A stretch of DNA of 64,000 nucleotides from Arenibacter sp. ARW7G5Y1. GTDB taxonomy: Bacteria; Bacteroidota; Bacteroidia; Flavobacteriales; Flavobacteriaceae. The notes under the pieces were generated by a model. The model did not search any database. It saw nothing but the letters and a program-made list of their open reading frames with translations, and was not told where the DNA came from. Every line of letters begins with the position of its first letter. Within the stretch, counting starts at the first letter, position 1. A program made the position numbers and the translations under genes. Positions 18,167 to 27,669 of the stretch are shown here, piece after piece. Location: NCBI RefSeq assembly GCF_003201775.1, contig NZ_QJJZ01000014.1, forward strand, positions 112,886 to 176,885. Direction: 5' to 3'.

Positions 18167-19876
18167 ATGTATAAAATTCACAACCAATTGGGATTTAAAC
18201 ACCTAATGTTCCTATTCATTGCCATTGCCCTGCTGGGCTGCAGACATAGTCCAGCTTCCCCTACTGGTTTGGTTACGGAAAAAGCCATGGTCGTTTCCGC
18301 ACGTGTGGAAGCTTCCAAAATTGGATCGGACATTCTCCAAAGGGGCGGGAATGCCTTCGATGCAATGATTGCTACGGAACTGGCTCTGGCCGTGGCCTAC
18401 CCATTTGCCGGAAATATTGGCGGAGGGGGATTTATGGTATATAGGAAAGCCAATGGGGAAATAGGAGCCTTGGACTACCGTGAAAAAGCACCCTTGGCCG
18501 CGCATACGGATATGTATTTGGATTCCTTGGGAAATGTAATTGCGGGAAAAAGCACTTTGGGAGCAACCGCCGTAGGGGTTCCTGGCACTGTGGCCGGTGT
18601 AATTGCCGTCCATGAAAAATTTGGGTCCCTACCCCTAAAAGAAATTATGGCGCCAGTGATAGCATTGGCCAAGAAAGGTGTTGTTGTAACCGAGAAGCAA
18701 GCCAAAAGGCTGGAGAATTATCGCGATATTTTTATAGAAGTGAATAGTGACACCACTTTTTTTGCCACGGTATACAAAAAGGGCGATTCCATAAAGTACC
18801 CCGCTTTGGCCAATACCCTGCAAAAAATTTCCGAACAGGGTAAAGACGGATTTTACAAAGGGGAAGTGGCTGAAAAATTAGCGGATTTTATCCAAGCCAA
18901 GGGCGGTTACCTCACTACCGAAGACCTTGAGAAATACGAAGCCAAATGGAGATCTCCCCTTACCTTTAATTACAAAGACCTAAAAATCATATCGATGAGC
19001 CCTCCTAGCAGCGGCGGGTTTACGTTAAATCAAATTTTTAGGATGATGGAACCCTATGACGTATCGTCCTATGGGCATAATTCCCTTAAAACCATTCAGT
19101 TGTTTACCGAGTCGGCCCGCAGGGCCTATGCCGATAGAAATTATTTTCTAGGCGACCCGGATTTTGTGAAAATCCCTTTAAAGGAGCTTTTGTCGGAACC
19201 CTACCTACAGGAGAGAATGAGTGATTTCTCTTTTGATAAAGCCACCAAATCCTCTGAAGTATCCCATGGGGACGTACAAATTATTGAAAGCGATGAAACT
19301 ACCCACTACTCTATTGTAGATTCGTTCGGAAATGCCATTGCTGCCACAACAACCATCAATGGAGGCTATGGATCCAAATTGTACTCGGACGAACTGGGGT
19401 TCTTTCTAAATAATGAAATGGACGATTTTAGTGCCAAACCCGGGGTTCCCAATATGTTTGGGCTTGTGGGGGCAGAGGCCAATAGTATAGCTGCTGAAAA
19501 GAGGATGCTAAGCAGTATGACGCCTACCATAATTGAAAAAGACGGCAAATTATGGATGGTGGTCGGCACCCCTGGAGGTTCCACCATAATAACCGCAGTA
19601 GCACAGACCATCCTTAATTGCTACGAATTTAACATGAGTATGCAGGATGCCGTAAACGCTCCCCGTTTTCACCACCAATGGCTGCCGGATGCCATAATTT
19701 TTGAACCGGACGGATTCCCAACCAGCCTAATGACCGATCTAAAGAACAAAGGATACCTCATTAATGAAGAAAACACACCGGTTATTGGTAAGGTAGATGC
19801 CATTAAGGTTCTCCCCAACGGAAAACTGGAAGGCGGTGCCGATAAACGCGGCGATGATACCGCTGTTGGATTTTAA
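18167..19876 (+). CDS. ggt: Gamma-glutamyltransferase lipoprotein
   Basis: A 569-residue precursor with a lipoprotein signal (FLFIAIALLGCRHS, Cys near 25). GGT features are complete: ARVEASKIGSDILQRGGNAFDAM near the start, the nucleophilic Thr of DETTHYSIVD near 378 where the precursor self-cleaves, NNEMDDF, SSMTPTII and GTPGGSTIITAV near the end. It hydrolyses or transfers gamma-glutamyl groups from glutathione-like peptides in the periplasm. ATG 18167 is used instead of the GTG at 18122, which would put 15 charged residues before the signal. Confidence 0.93.
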   Translation: MYKIHNQLGFKHLMFLFIAIALLGCRHSPASPTGLVTEKAMVVSARVEASKIGSDILQRGGNAFDAMIATELALAVAYPFAGNIGGGGFMVYRKANGEIGALDYREKAPLAAHTDMYLDSLGNVIAGKSTLGATAVGVPGTVAGVIAVHEKFGSLPLKEIMAPVIALAKKGVVVTEKQAKRLENYRDIFIEVNSDTTFFATVYKKGDSIKYPALANTLQKISEQGKDGFYKGEVAEKLADFIQAKGGYLTTEDLEKYEAKWRSPLTFNYKDLKIISMSPPSSGGFTLNQIFRMMEPYDVSSYGHNSLKTIQLFTESARRAYADRNYFLGDPDFVKIPLKELLSEPYLQERMSDFSFDKATKSSEVSHGDVQIIESDETTHYSIVDSFGNAIAATTTINGGYGSKLYSDELGFFLNNEMDDFSAKPGVPNMFGLVGAEANSIAAEKRMLSSMTPTIIEKDGKLWMVVGTPGGSTIITAVAQTILNCYEFNMSMQDAVNAPRFHHQWLPDAIIFEPDGFPTSLMTDLKNKGYLINEENTPVIGKVDAIKVLPNGKLEGGADKRGDDTAVGF

Positions 19877-19954
19877 TTAAAATGGCCGGAGTCCTTAAAC
19901 CCTAAGATTACTGCCAAGACATAGATTATTTCTTCAAAATAAAGATAAAAGGTG

Positions 19955-20656
19955 ATGAGAAAATTAGGTAAAATACTATTATGGATATTAGCCCTGGTGT
20001 TCATTTTGGCCGGTATCCTCTACACCATTTACAACGAAGAACTACCTGTTGGCATCAAGAGCGATCATGCGGATAGCTTGGCCTTAAAAATGTTGACAGC
20101 CCTTAATTACGAGGCCTATAAGGACACCCGTTTTCTGGAATGGTCCTTTGCCAACGGGAAACACCATTATAGATGGGATAAGGAAATCAACACCGTAAAC
20201 GTTACTTGGAGCGATTATGAAGTACAGCTCAATTTAAATGAATCCACAAAAAGTACAGTTTCAAAAAACCATATTGATATTGACGGTCCCGAAAAACAAA
20301 AACTGATAAACAAAGCTATCTCCTTCTTCAACAATGACTCTTTTTGGCTGGTGGCCCCCTTTAAGGTTTTCGACCCTGGTACCAAAAGGAGTATTGTACC
20401 CTTGCAAGATGGTTCCGAAGCTTTGTTGGTCACCTATACCTCGGGCGGAGACACTCCAGGTGATTCCTATTTATGGAAATTGCAACCCAATGGTTTCCCT
20501 ATTAGTTTTAAGATGTGGGTAAACATTATTCCTATTGGCGGTATCGAAGCTAGTTGGGACGAGTGGCAAGTAACGGAAAGTGGTGCATTTCTGCCCAGTA
20601 AACACCGTATTGGCCCGATTTCATTGGAGATGGGGGATGTGAGGGGGTATGAGTGA
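19955..20656 (+). CDS. Membrane-anchored hypothetical protein
   Basis: A 233-residue product with an N-terminal membrane anchor or uncleaved signal (KILLWILALVFILAGILYTIY) and a soluble beta-rich domain behind it (repeated W/Y-rich strands such as HYRWDKEINTVNVTW and YLWKLQPNGFPISFKMW). I do not recognise the family; the layout resembles lipocalin/LolA-like periplasmic proteins. ATG 19955 directly follows an in-frame GTG. It lies 78 bases after ggt on the same strand and may be co-transcribed. Confidence 0.7.
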   Translation: MRKLGKILLWILALVFILAGILYTIYNEELPVGIKSDHADSLALKMLTALNYEAYKDTRFLEWSFANGKHHYRWDKEINTVNVTWSDYEVQLNLNESTKSTVSKNHIDIDGPEKQKLINKAISFFNNDSFWLVAPFKVFDPGTKRSIVPLQDGSEALLVTYTSGGDTPGDSYLWKLQPNGFPISFKMWVNIIPIGGIEASWDEWQVTESGAFLPSKHRIGPISLEMGDVRGYE

Positions 20657-21480
20657 TGCAATTAGCAATAAGCAATTTTAGCGTAAGAAGTAAAATAGTA
20701 TTGAGTGATTAGTATTGAGAATTTAGATGCTAGAGTCTAGATTATTGGCTCTAGGCTCTAAGCAACACCCCTGTCAGATCCAGCTCATCTCCATAAATAT
20801 CGGGAGTGAACTATATGAAAGACAAGGTCCAAAGTCGAAAGATCAAGGGCTAGATTCAAAACCAATTGTGTGCGACTTCTCGTCGTCCCGAAAAAGGGAC
20901 TCTGTCGAAGTGACTAGGATGTCCGTTCGAGTGTGCCTGCGGAAAGACGGAGTCGTTAACTACCTCATTGCAAATTAACCAAAGGCTCACCTCTTGGAAC
21001 GAAGAGGGGAATGAATTTTGCGCCATTTTGCGCGAAAGAAAGGGGAGTTGGAGGCCCTAACTTTCACTTATTCTCCGTCTTCTGGCTATTTTCCCAAGGA
21101 TTGGGATTTCCGAACCCTCCGTCTTGGCTTATGGCGATCGTCTGAAGGGAGGAGCTTTTTTTAATTCGTCATTACAAGGGCAGTAGTGTGTGTTTTAAAA
21201 TGAACAGTTGACAGTAGCTGAATCAGATAACAGTAAACAATGTTAATGTTCAATATTTTAGGTTTTTGAAACTACGAAAAAAAGTTCATTCCCCTAGGCA
21301 GGCCTGTCCCGAGTTTTCCGAGGGAGGACAAGGTGGCTTCGACAGAGGAGAAGGTGGAAGGGGTTCGAAGCGCGGCAATCTGCTGATTGCTATGTTGAGA
21401 TTGCTCCGTCGACTCCGCTCAGCACAGGCCCAAGGGAAGGAGCAATTCTTATTCCCTTATTGCGTAAAAACATTCCCCCA
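20657..21480. other. Non-coding stretch with decayed repeat fragments
   Basis: About 820 bases without a convincing gene. It contains short direct words (GGCTCTAGGCTCTAAG), fragments of the GCAGGCCTGTC palindrome near 21296, and imperfect hairpins such as CCCGAAAAAGGG near 20897. No start codon with codon bias opens a long frame on either strand. Confidence 0.5.
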
Positions 21481-21488
21481 AAACCAAA

Positions 21489-21527
21489 AAGTCACCAACA
21501 GACCTTTTCAAATCATATTGGTGACTT
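21489..21527 (-). terminator. Hairpin terminator for the carbohydrate operon
   Basis: AAGTCACCAA (21489-21498) pairs perfectly with TTGGTGACTT (21518-21527). Read on the minus strand it is followed by a T-rich run and lies 25 bases past the stop of the isomerase gene. Confidence 0.65.
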
Positions 21528-21552
21528 CTTGCTTATACTGATGTAGGTAACC

Positions 21553-22446
21553 CTACTTAAACTCCGGCCAATACTCCTTTACTTTTTTTCGTAGGAAGGC
21601 TACACTGCGTTCCAATTGATCCATTCCGTCCACACCATCTTCGATACTGATCCAACCGTCAAAACCAACCCGTTTCAATTCCTTAAAAATAGCATCATAA
21701 TCGTTTAGGCCCTTGCCAATCTCCCCATGACTAAGCCTTTTGGCATAGCCCATGGCACCACCTTCCTCCTTGCGCAGGTCCTCAATGGTTCCTTCCTTCA
21801 AATAGCGATCACTGGCATGCATGGTAACTACGCGGTCCGAAACCCTATATAGGAGTTCCAGGGGATCCTCCCCTGCCAAAAAGGTATTGCTAGGGTCGTA
21901 ATTCACTCCAAAATTAGGATGGTGGATGCGATCTACCAACATACAAAAAATGTCCATCTGTTGTGCAAATTCCGGATATTCCCAAAAATCGTCCTTATAG
22001 TGGTTTTCCAAAATGAGGGTAACGCCCAACTTTTCCGCATGGGGAAGGCACTCCTTAATGCAATCCGCAGCAAAGCCAACACCTTCCTCTATGGTCAGTT
22101 CTGGACGACGTTGTCCGGACAATACCCTACAATAGGTGCCGCCCAGGGCATGGGTCATTTCTATCCATCCTATCTGTTTTTTAATTTCCTTTTCCCGAAA
22201 AGCGGCATCAGGATGCGTAAAATCCGGGGAACAGCACAGCATGGGTATGGTTTTCCCATGACGTTCCACCTGCTCCCTAAAAACGGGCCAGTTGGCCTTA
22301 TCGGCCATCTCCAAAAATCCGGCATACCATTCCAATCCGTCTACCTCCAGCGCAACGGCCAGATCGATCCATTCTGAAACCTTCATGGTTCCATCCTTAC
22401 AAAGTTCATGCATAAATGCTTTGGGAAATACTGCTAATTGTGGCAA
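21553..22446 (-). CDS. Sugar phosphate isomerase/epimerase (xylose isomerase-like TIM barrel)
   Basis: A 297-residue protein of the AP-endonuclease-2 superfamily: ALEVDGLEWYAGFLE near the N-terminus, LILENHYKD (metal Glu, near 147), NFGVNYDPSN (near 180), TMHASDRY (near 208) and SIEDGVDG (near 270) are the usual metal ligands. Members epimerise, isomerise, dehydrate or cleave keto-sugars and inositols. It is the last gene of a four-gene minus-strand operon (gaps of 35, 4 and 25 bases), so it works on the same unidentified carbohydrate as the HUMPS lyase and two dehydrogenases. No signal peptide. Confidence 0.85.
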   Translation of the reverse strand: MPQLAVFPKAFMHELCKDGTMKVSEWIDLAVALEVDGLEWYAGFLEMADKANWPVFREQVERHGKTIPMLCCSPDFTHPDAAFREKEIKKQIGWIEMTHALGGTYCRVLSGQRRPELTIEEGVGFAADCIKECLPHAEKLGVTLILENHYKDDFWEYPEFAQQMDIFCMLVDRIHHPNFGVNYDPSNTFLAGEDPLELLYRVSDRVVTMHASDRYLKEGTIEDLRKEEGGAMGYAKRLSHGEIGKGLNDYDAIFKELKRVGFDGWISIEDGVDGMDQLERSVAFLRKKVKEYWPEFK

Positions 22447-22471
22447 ATCTTTATTCTTTTAAAGTTATTAA

Positions 22472-23272
22472 TTATTTCTTTTTGTGGGAACCTTCCCAGT
22501 TTTTGGGGAGGTTCCGCCCTATCATGGGAAACTGTTCCAAATCCATCACCTGCGAACTAACTGGTCCGCATTCATCGGAAAGCCAATATACACAGGCTAC
22601 CGCTATTTCTTCGGGGGTGAAAATTCGTTGGGCGGGGGCAAAAATATCCGGGATGTCCTTGTACCAGTCCGCTTTCATCCCCTGCTCCTTCTTGTTCAAA
22701 ATTTCCTTTTCCGTAAGTACCCAACCTGGGTTGATCTGATTTACACGCACCCCATTTTCCCGAAACAGGCTATCGCCCAAATTTCTTGTCAAGGTCATTA
22801 AGGCCCCTTTGGACATGCTATAGGCCAGCAAATCCGGTTCCCCGCCCCAAGCGTTGATAGACCCTATATTAAGGACACATCCACGAACGGAGGATAAATG
22901 GGGCAATGCCGCCTGAATGATCATCAAAGGAGCAATGGAATTAACGGCCAACATTCTTTTTATAAAATGCACTTGGGTAGTCGCTATATTGGAAGAAGCT
23001 ATATAGGCCGCGTTATTTACCACGGCATTCAACTTCCCAAATCTGGACATGGCCACATCTACCAATACCTGAGGGGCATTGTCCTCCGTTATATCCATGG
23101 TAATATGGGCTGCATTGGCATCCCCCAAGTCCTGCACTACAGCCAGACCTATTTCCTCTTCCAATCCGTTGATGACCACCTTCGCCCCTTCCTGCACACA
23201 ACGTTTGGCAATGGCCTTGCCTATACCGGTATATCCTCCTGTTATTAATACTACTTTATCCTTTAAACGCAT
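22472..23272 (-). CDS. SDR-family NAD(P)-dependent oxidoreductase
   Basis: A 266-residue classical short-chain dehydrogenase: TGGYTGIGKA cofactor loop at residues 11-20, NNAAY near 85, catalytic Ser in LNIGSINAWGG near 138 and the YSMSKGAL active-site Tyr/Lys near 151-155. The later segment VRVNQINPGWVLT is standard. It probably oxidises a hydroxyl of a sugar, polyol or sugar acid. Its start is four bases after the stop of the zinc dehydrogenase gene upstream in the operon, indicating translational coupling. Confidence 0.9.
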   Translation of the reverse strand: MRLKDKVVLITGGYTGIGKAIAKRCVQEGAKVVINGLEEEIGLAVVQDLGDANAAHITMDITEDNAPQVLVDVAMSRFGKLNAVVNNAAYIASSNIATTQVHFIKRMLAVNSIAPLMIIQAALPHLSSVRGCVLNIGSINAWGGEPDLLAYSMSKGALMTLTRNLGDSLFRENGVRVNQINPGWVLTEKEILNKKEQGMKADWYKDIPDIFAPAQRIFTPEEIAVACVYWLSDECGPVSSQVMDLEQFPMIGRNLPKNWEGSHKKK

Positions 23273-23276
23273 GGGG

Positions 23277-24302
23277 TTAACTTGGTTTTAAAACACTTTT
23301 CACCACCTTGCCCGAGTGCATTTGATCAAATGCCTCGTGCCAATCCTTCAATTCCCAGACCCCACCAATAATTGGTTTTACATCCAAGGTTCCTGAAGCC
23401 AGAAGAGACAACACTTTTTCCCATATGGGCCAGTTATGGCTAAAGCTACCCTGTAGGGTTACATTCTTTTGCACCAATGGATCCAAGGAAAAGTTTAGAG
23501 GTTGTGGACCCCAGCCCACCTTGGTTATATGTCCGTTGGGACGTACCAATTGTAGGGCTATTTTTAAAGTGGCACTTGCTCCTGCCGCATCTATTACACA
23601 ATCTACTCCCAATCCGTCTTGTTTATTGGCCCAGGCACTTGCATCGCCCACAATTCCTTCACAGCCATATTGCTTGGCAATGTTCAATCTTTCCCTATCG
23701 GCTTCCAAGCCTACAACGGCCACCTCGGCGCCACATAAACGGGCTACGGCGGCACAAAGGATACCTATGGTCCCAGGGCCTAGGACAATGACCCTGTCCC
23801 CTGGTTTAATTTTGGAATTCATCACCACTGCATTATAGGCTACCGAACAGGGCTCGGTTAAACAGGCCTGCTCAAAGGGCAAGTTCTCAGGAACCGTATG
23901 TAGACATCTAGCGGGCACTTTAACAAAACGCGTCATGGCTCCGTTAACCCCATACCCAAATCCTTTTCTCGTGGGATCCAGGTTGTACAGGCCTTGTCTT
24001 GTAAGCGGACTGTTCAGGTCTATGACAGCAGCGGTCTCACTTACTACCCTATCGCCTTCCTTCCATCCGCTTACCCTTTTCCCCATGGCCACGATATGGC
24101 CACCAAACTCGTGCCCAAGGACCACGGGATAGTTTACAGGCCAACTATGGTCTGAAGTCCATTGGTGCAGATCACTTCCGCACACCCCAACGTTGGCCAC
24201 TTCCAGCAACACATCATCTTCCCCTATACCCGGTTTTTCCACTTCCCTAATTTCAACACTTCCTGGCTTGGAAGAGAAATTTACTACTCCTATTGAATTC
24301 AT
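23277..24302 (-). CDS. Zinc-dependent MDR dehydrogenase (polyol/threonine dehydrogenase-like)
   Basis: A 341-residue medium-chain dehydrogenase. Catalytic zinc ligands are seen in GVCGSDLHQW (Cys near 37), GHEFGGH (near 63) and the later CLTEPCSVAYNAV (near 145); the Rossmann motif is VLGPGTIGILCA (near 172). The structural-zinc cysteine cluster usual near residues 90-110 is absent, the corresponding region reading SPLTRQGLYNLDPTRKG. It oxidises a secondary alcohol of a sugar or polyol with NAD(P). It is the second gene of the minus-strand operon. Confidence 0.88.
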   Translation of the reverse strand: MNSIGVVNFSSKPGSVEIREVEKPGIGEDDVLLEVANVGVCGSDLHQWTSDHSWPVNYPVVLGHEFGGHIVAMGKRVSGWKEGDRVVSETAAVIDLNSPLTRQGLYNLDPTRKGFGYGVNGAMTRFVKVPARCLHTVPENLPFEQACLTEPCSVAYNAVVMNSKIKPGDRVIVLGPGTIGILCAAVARLCGAEVAVVGLEADRERLNIAKQYGCEGIVGDASAWANKQDGLGVDCVIDAAGASATLKIALQLVRPNGHITKVGWGPQPLNFSLDPLVQKNVTLQGSFSHNWPIWEKVLSLLASGTLDVKPIIGGVWELKDWHEAFDQMHSGKVVKSVLKPS

Positions 24303-24337
24303 CTTTATAGCTCTTTATATTTTTAAATTTTCGCCTA

Positions 24338-25036
24338 TTATCTTGTTATTTCGCCGTATGCATGGATCTTTTCACAGATAAGACGCAACGAACTTTCCAA
24401 GTCACCATCGGCTGTTTTAAACGAATCGGCATCTATGGTCAGCGGTGCTCCCAAAACAACCATGGGCGCCCCGTATTCCGGACAGCGTATGGCCTGTTCC
24501 AAGGTAAGTCCGCCCACGGCCTGTACCGGTACCTTAACGGCATTGACCACTTCCCGCAATTGATCCATTGGACTTGGCATTTTTAAGCCTTGGGCTGCAA
24601 TACCACGACGTTCGTCATAACCAATATGATGGATTATATAATCGCATCCAAGGTCTTCCAACCATTTGGCGCCTTCCACCATATCCGGACATCCTAAATT
24701 ATCGCCCATTACCTTTACTCCGTAATCCTTACCTGCCTGTACCACCACTTTTATGGTTTCAGCATGTGCCCTGGCCATCACTACTACATGGGTGGCACCT
24801 GCCTTCGCCATCATTTCTGCTTCCAGATATCCACCGTCCATAGTTTTAAGGTCGGCTACTATTGGAATTTTAGGAAAGGCTTCCCTCAGTTTTCGCACAC
24901 CATGGAGTCCTTCTGCCAAAATAAGGGGGGTCCCCGCTTCCAGCCAATCCACCCCTGCACGCAATGCCATGGCCGCCGTTTCTAAAGCTTCATCAATATT
25001 GGTAAGGTCTAGGGAAATCTGTACAATTGGTTTCAT
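24338..25036 (-). CDS. HUMPS-family lyase (hexulose-6-phosphate synthase / ketogulonate-6-phosphate decarboxylase-like)
   Basis: A 232-residue single-domain TIM barrel with the family motif ADLKTMDGG (DxKxxD metal/catalytic set, near 61-68), GTPLILAEG near 36 and HHIGYDERRG near 135. The VHTGxD-like version of the last motif is closer to hexulose-6-phosphate synthase than to 3-keto-L-gulonate-6-phosphate decarboxylase (usual HRSRD). The C-terminal VQAVGGLTLEQA binds phosphate. There is no SIS-type hexulose isomerase gene beside it, so the ribulose monophosphate route is not evident. First gene of the operon. Confidence 0.8.
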   Translation of the reverse strand: MKPIVQISLDLTNIDEALETAAMALRAGVDWLEAGTPLILAEGLHGVRKLREAFPKIPIVADLKTMDGGYLEAEMMAKAGATHVVVMARAHAETIKVVVQAGKDYGVKVMGDNLGCPDMVEGAKWLEDLGCDYIIHHIGYDERRGIAAQGLKMPSPMDQLREVVNAVKVPVQAVGGLTLEQAIRCPEYGAPMVVLGAPLTIDADSFKTADGDLESSLRLICEKIHAYGEITR

Positions 25037-25567
25037 AAATGGTCAATAATTAAATAAATTAAAAGGTTGTATTTTTTTTGATTTACCATAGACCGCAATC
25101 AATTCAAAATACCACTAAAAGGTCGATAAAAGGTATTGATTTTTTTGGGCTATAGCGTCAATCCAAAGATAAAGAATCACAATACATAAAATTTATCAAT
25201 TATAAATCCAATATTACCCTTTTCGGATTTATAACCACTGGTATTGTCACTTTCTTCAGTAAACTACCTCGGGGCAAGCCCGCGAGGCATTCATAGGAAA
25301 CGAACTTTAATTTTCAAGGCAAGCCTCGGGGTATTATACCTTTTGGCGGTGCCAATAAACAACTCCTATGATTATCAATCTTGCTATTGTCTTTTATATT
25401 CTTGGAAGAACCATTATTATTGCAAAAGATAAATATTAATTAATACCGATTTAATATTCAATAGAACCAAATAACCCAATTTTGATCCCTTACTATATAA
25501 AGGTGAAATTGGATTTGATTTGCACCCAACAGCCAACAATAGAAAGCATTACCGAACTAACCATAAA
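25037..25567. other. Intergenic region with a possible dispersed-element fragment
   Basis: This 530-base stretch separates the divergent HUMPS operon and TonB receptor gene, so both promoters should lie here. Bases about 25258-25345 hold two copies of a GGCAAGCC/CTCGGGG-type word (CTCGGGGCAAGCCCGCGAGG and GGCAAGCCTCGGGG), GC-rich against an AT-rich background. That contrast suggests a fragment of a mobile or dispersed element. No gene is seen. Confidence 0.4.
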
Positions 25568-27625
25568 ATGACCTTATTGAAAAATCGTTCCTTAGAATTA
25601 CTATTCACCTTAATTTCTTGTTTTATTACTGCATTTTCGTACAGCCAGGACGATTCATTATCCCCTAGGGATACCCTGCTTCCACATAGTTTGGATGAAG
25701 TGGTCATTACAGCAAATAGGTTTAAATCATTTCAAAATAAGACCCCTGAGGCCATAGATGTAGTCCATAACCCTACCATACAGGGATTTCAATTGCGAAC
25801 AGCACCCGAAGCCCTGCTGTTATCTCCCGGTGTATTTGTACAAAAGACCAATCACGGTGGGGGATCACCGTTTATCAGAGGGTTAACGGGAAACCAGACC
25901 CTACTGTTATATGATGGCATCCGTCTCAACAACGCCACGGTAAGATCTGGACCCAATCAGTATTTTAATACCATTGATGTCTTTAGCATTGGAAAAATGG
26001 AGGTCTTACGGGGAAGTGGTTCTGTACAATATGGCTCCGACGCCATTGGGGGAACCATTCAGGCCCTAAGTCAAGAGTTGTCGTTTTCCCAACAGTCGCT
26101 GTTGGGGGCAGACCTAATGAGCCGATTTGTAACCCAAGGTATGGAACAGACTGCCAATACCGCATTGAAGTACAGTAATAAGCGGGTGGCCTTTAGGGCC
26201 AATGTCACCTGGCGAAATTTCGGGGACCTTATAGGAGGGGATACTACAGGACTACAAAGTCCGACCGGCTACCGCGAACTGGATTTTGATCTCAAGGGCA
26301 AAATACTGCTTGGGGACAGATCCCATCTTACCACGGTCTACCAACGTGTGCACCAAAGGGATGTTCCCGTTTACCACAAGGTGGCTTTAGAGGATTATGC
26401 CATAAATAAGATGGATCCCCAAAAACGGGAACTGGCCTATGCCCGACTCCATCAAGAGCTGGATAACAGCATCTTCAAATCGGCTGTGGTTACCGCTTCC
26501 TTTCAGCAGCAGGAGGAGGGCAGATTATTGCAAAAAAATGGCGCTACCCTGGAACGAACCGAAAATGATAAGGTCCGTACCTATGGCTTTTCAGCAGAAA
26601 CCAGGACAAGCTCTGGGGAAATATGGTCGGCCAATAGTGGTGTAGAGGTATATAGCGACAAGGTACAAAGTAATAGGACCGATAGGGATCTAGCCACCAA
26701 TACCGAAACGGCCAATCGCGGATTATATCCCGATGGGGCCACCATGACCAGTATTGCAGCTTTCAGTATGCATACCCTGCGTTTGGACCCGTGGGAAATT
26801 ACAGCTGGGGCCCGTTTTAATACCTTTATCAACAAGGTGACCGATTCGGACTTGGGCACAACCAAACTAACCCCTTCCGCCCTAGTAGGTAATATGGCCG
26901 TACAACGCAGGATAAACCAATCCTCCAACGTCTTTGCCTCTATCAACACCGGATTTAGAGCTCCCAACATTAATGATCTAGGGTCTTTGGGCATTGTCGA
27001 TTTCCGTTACGAAACTCCCAATTTCGACCTCAAACCAGAGCATTCGCTACAATATCAACTGGGGTATAAATTTCGCAATCGCCTACTTAAAGCAGAGATA
27101 TTCCTTTATCGCAATGAATTGTACGATTTAATCGTACGCCATAGGATTGAAGGAGATAGCATAGAGGGTTACCCCGTTTATCAAAAGAAAAATGTGGAAC
27201 GCGGATTTGTCCAAGGGGCGGAAATGGCGTGGGATTTAACATTGGATCCCCACTGGAAAATATCGGGAAACGCGACCTATACCTACGGACAAAATAAAAC
27301 CAGTGATGAACCGGCACGCCGAATCCCGCCCTTATTTGGACGGTTGGCCGCCTCTTACAACCTGAAAAAATGGAATCTCAATGCAGATTGGCTTATCGCC
27401 GGCAAGCAGGACCGTTTGGCTTCAGGGGATATGGATGATAATAGGATACCACAGGGAGGTACCCCGGGTTGGAACGTACTTAATATTCATGCCAGTTATT
27501 CCATTCATTGTGTCACCATCGCTGCCGGACTTCAGAATATCTTCAATGAAGATTACAGGTACCATGGTTCAGGCGTTAATGGTTATGGCAGGTCTGGAGT
27601 GGTTTCGGTTTCAACGAGGTTGTAA
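25568..27625 (+). CDS. TonB-dependent receptor
   Basis: A 685-residue outer-membrane receptor. ATG 25568 opens a signal peptide (LELLFTLISCFITAFSYSQ). The TonB box-like SLDEVVITANRFK follows, then the plug domain (residues about 45-160: APEALLLSPGVFVQK, SPFIRGLTGNQTLLLYDGIRLNN, FSIGKMEVLRGSGSVQYGSDAIGG) and a 22-strand-type barrel ending YGRSGVVSVSTRL. The plug wording is that of colicin I/vitamin B12/heme-siderophore class receptors rather than SusC; there is no SusD partner. Substrate unknown. A tandem repeat array follows immediately. Confidence 0.9.
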   Translation: MTLLKNRSLELLFTLISCFITAFSYSQDDSLSPRDTLLPHSLDEVVITANRFKSFQNKTPEAIDVVHNPTIQGFQLRTAPEALLLSPGVFVQKTNHGGGSPFIRGLTGNQTLLLYDGIRLNNATVRSGPNQYFNTIDVFSIGKMEVLRGSGSVQYGSDAIGGTIQALSQELSFSQQSLLGADLMSRFVTQGMEQTANTALKYSNKRVAFRANVTWRNFGDLIGGDTTGLQSPTGYRELDFDLKGKILLGDRSHLTTVYQRVHQRDVPVYHKVALEDYAINKMDPQKRELAYARLHQELDNSIFKSAVVTASFQQQEEGRLLQKNGATLERTENDKVRTYGFSAETRTSSGEIWSANSGVEVYSDKVQSNRTDRDLATNTETANRGLYPDGATMTSIAAFSMHTLRLDPWEITAGARFNTFINKVTDSDLGTTKLTPSALVGNMAVQRRINQSSNVFASINTGFRAPNINDLGSLGIVDFRYETPNFDLKPEHSLQYQLGYKFRNRLLKAEIFLYRNELYDLIVRHRIEGDSIEGYPVYQKKNVERGFVQGAEMAWDLTLDPHWKISGNATYTYGQNKTSDEPARRIPPLFGRLAASYNLKKWNLNADWLIAGKQDRLASGDMDDNRIPQGGTPGWNVLNIHASYSIHCVTIAAGLQNIFNEDYRYHGSGVNGYGRSGVVSVSTRL

Positions 27626-27669
27626 TGATTATTTTTAAGGTTTAAACCAAGAACAGAATAAGAAATAAT

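Noticed and set aside
20657..21480. Small protein of 83 or 91 residues between the hypothetical gene and the carbohydrate operon
   Set aside because: Composition is that of translated repeat debris, and there is no ribosome-binding region or conserved motif.
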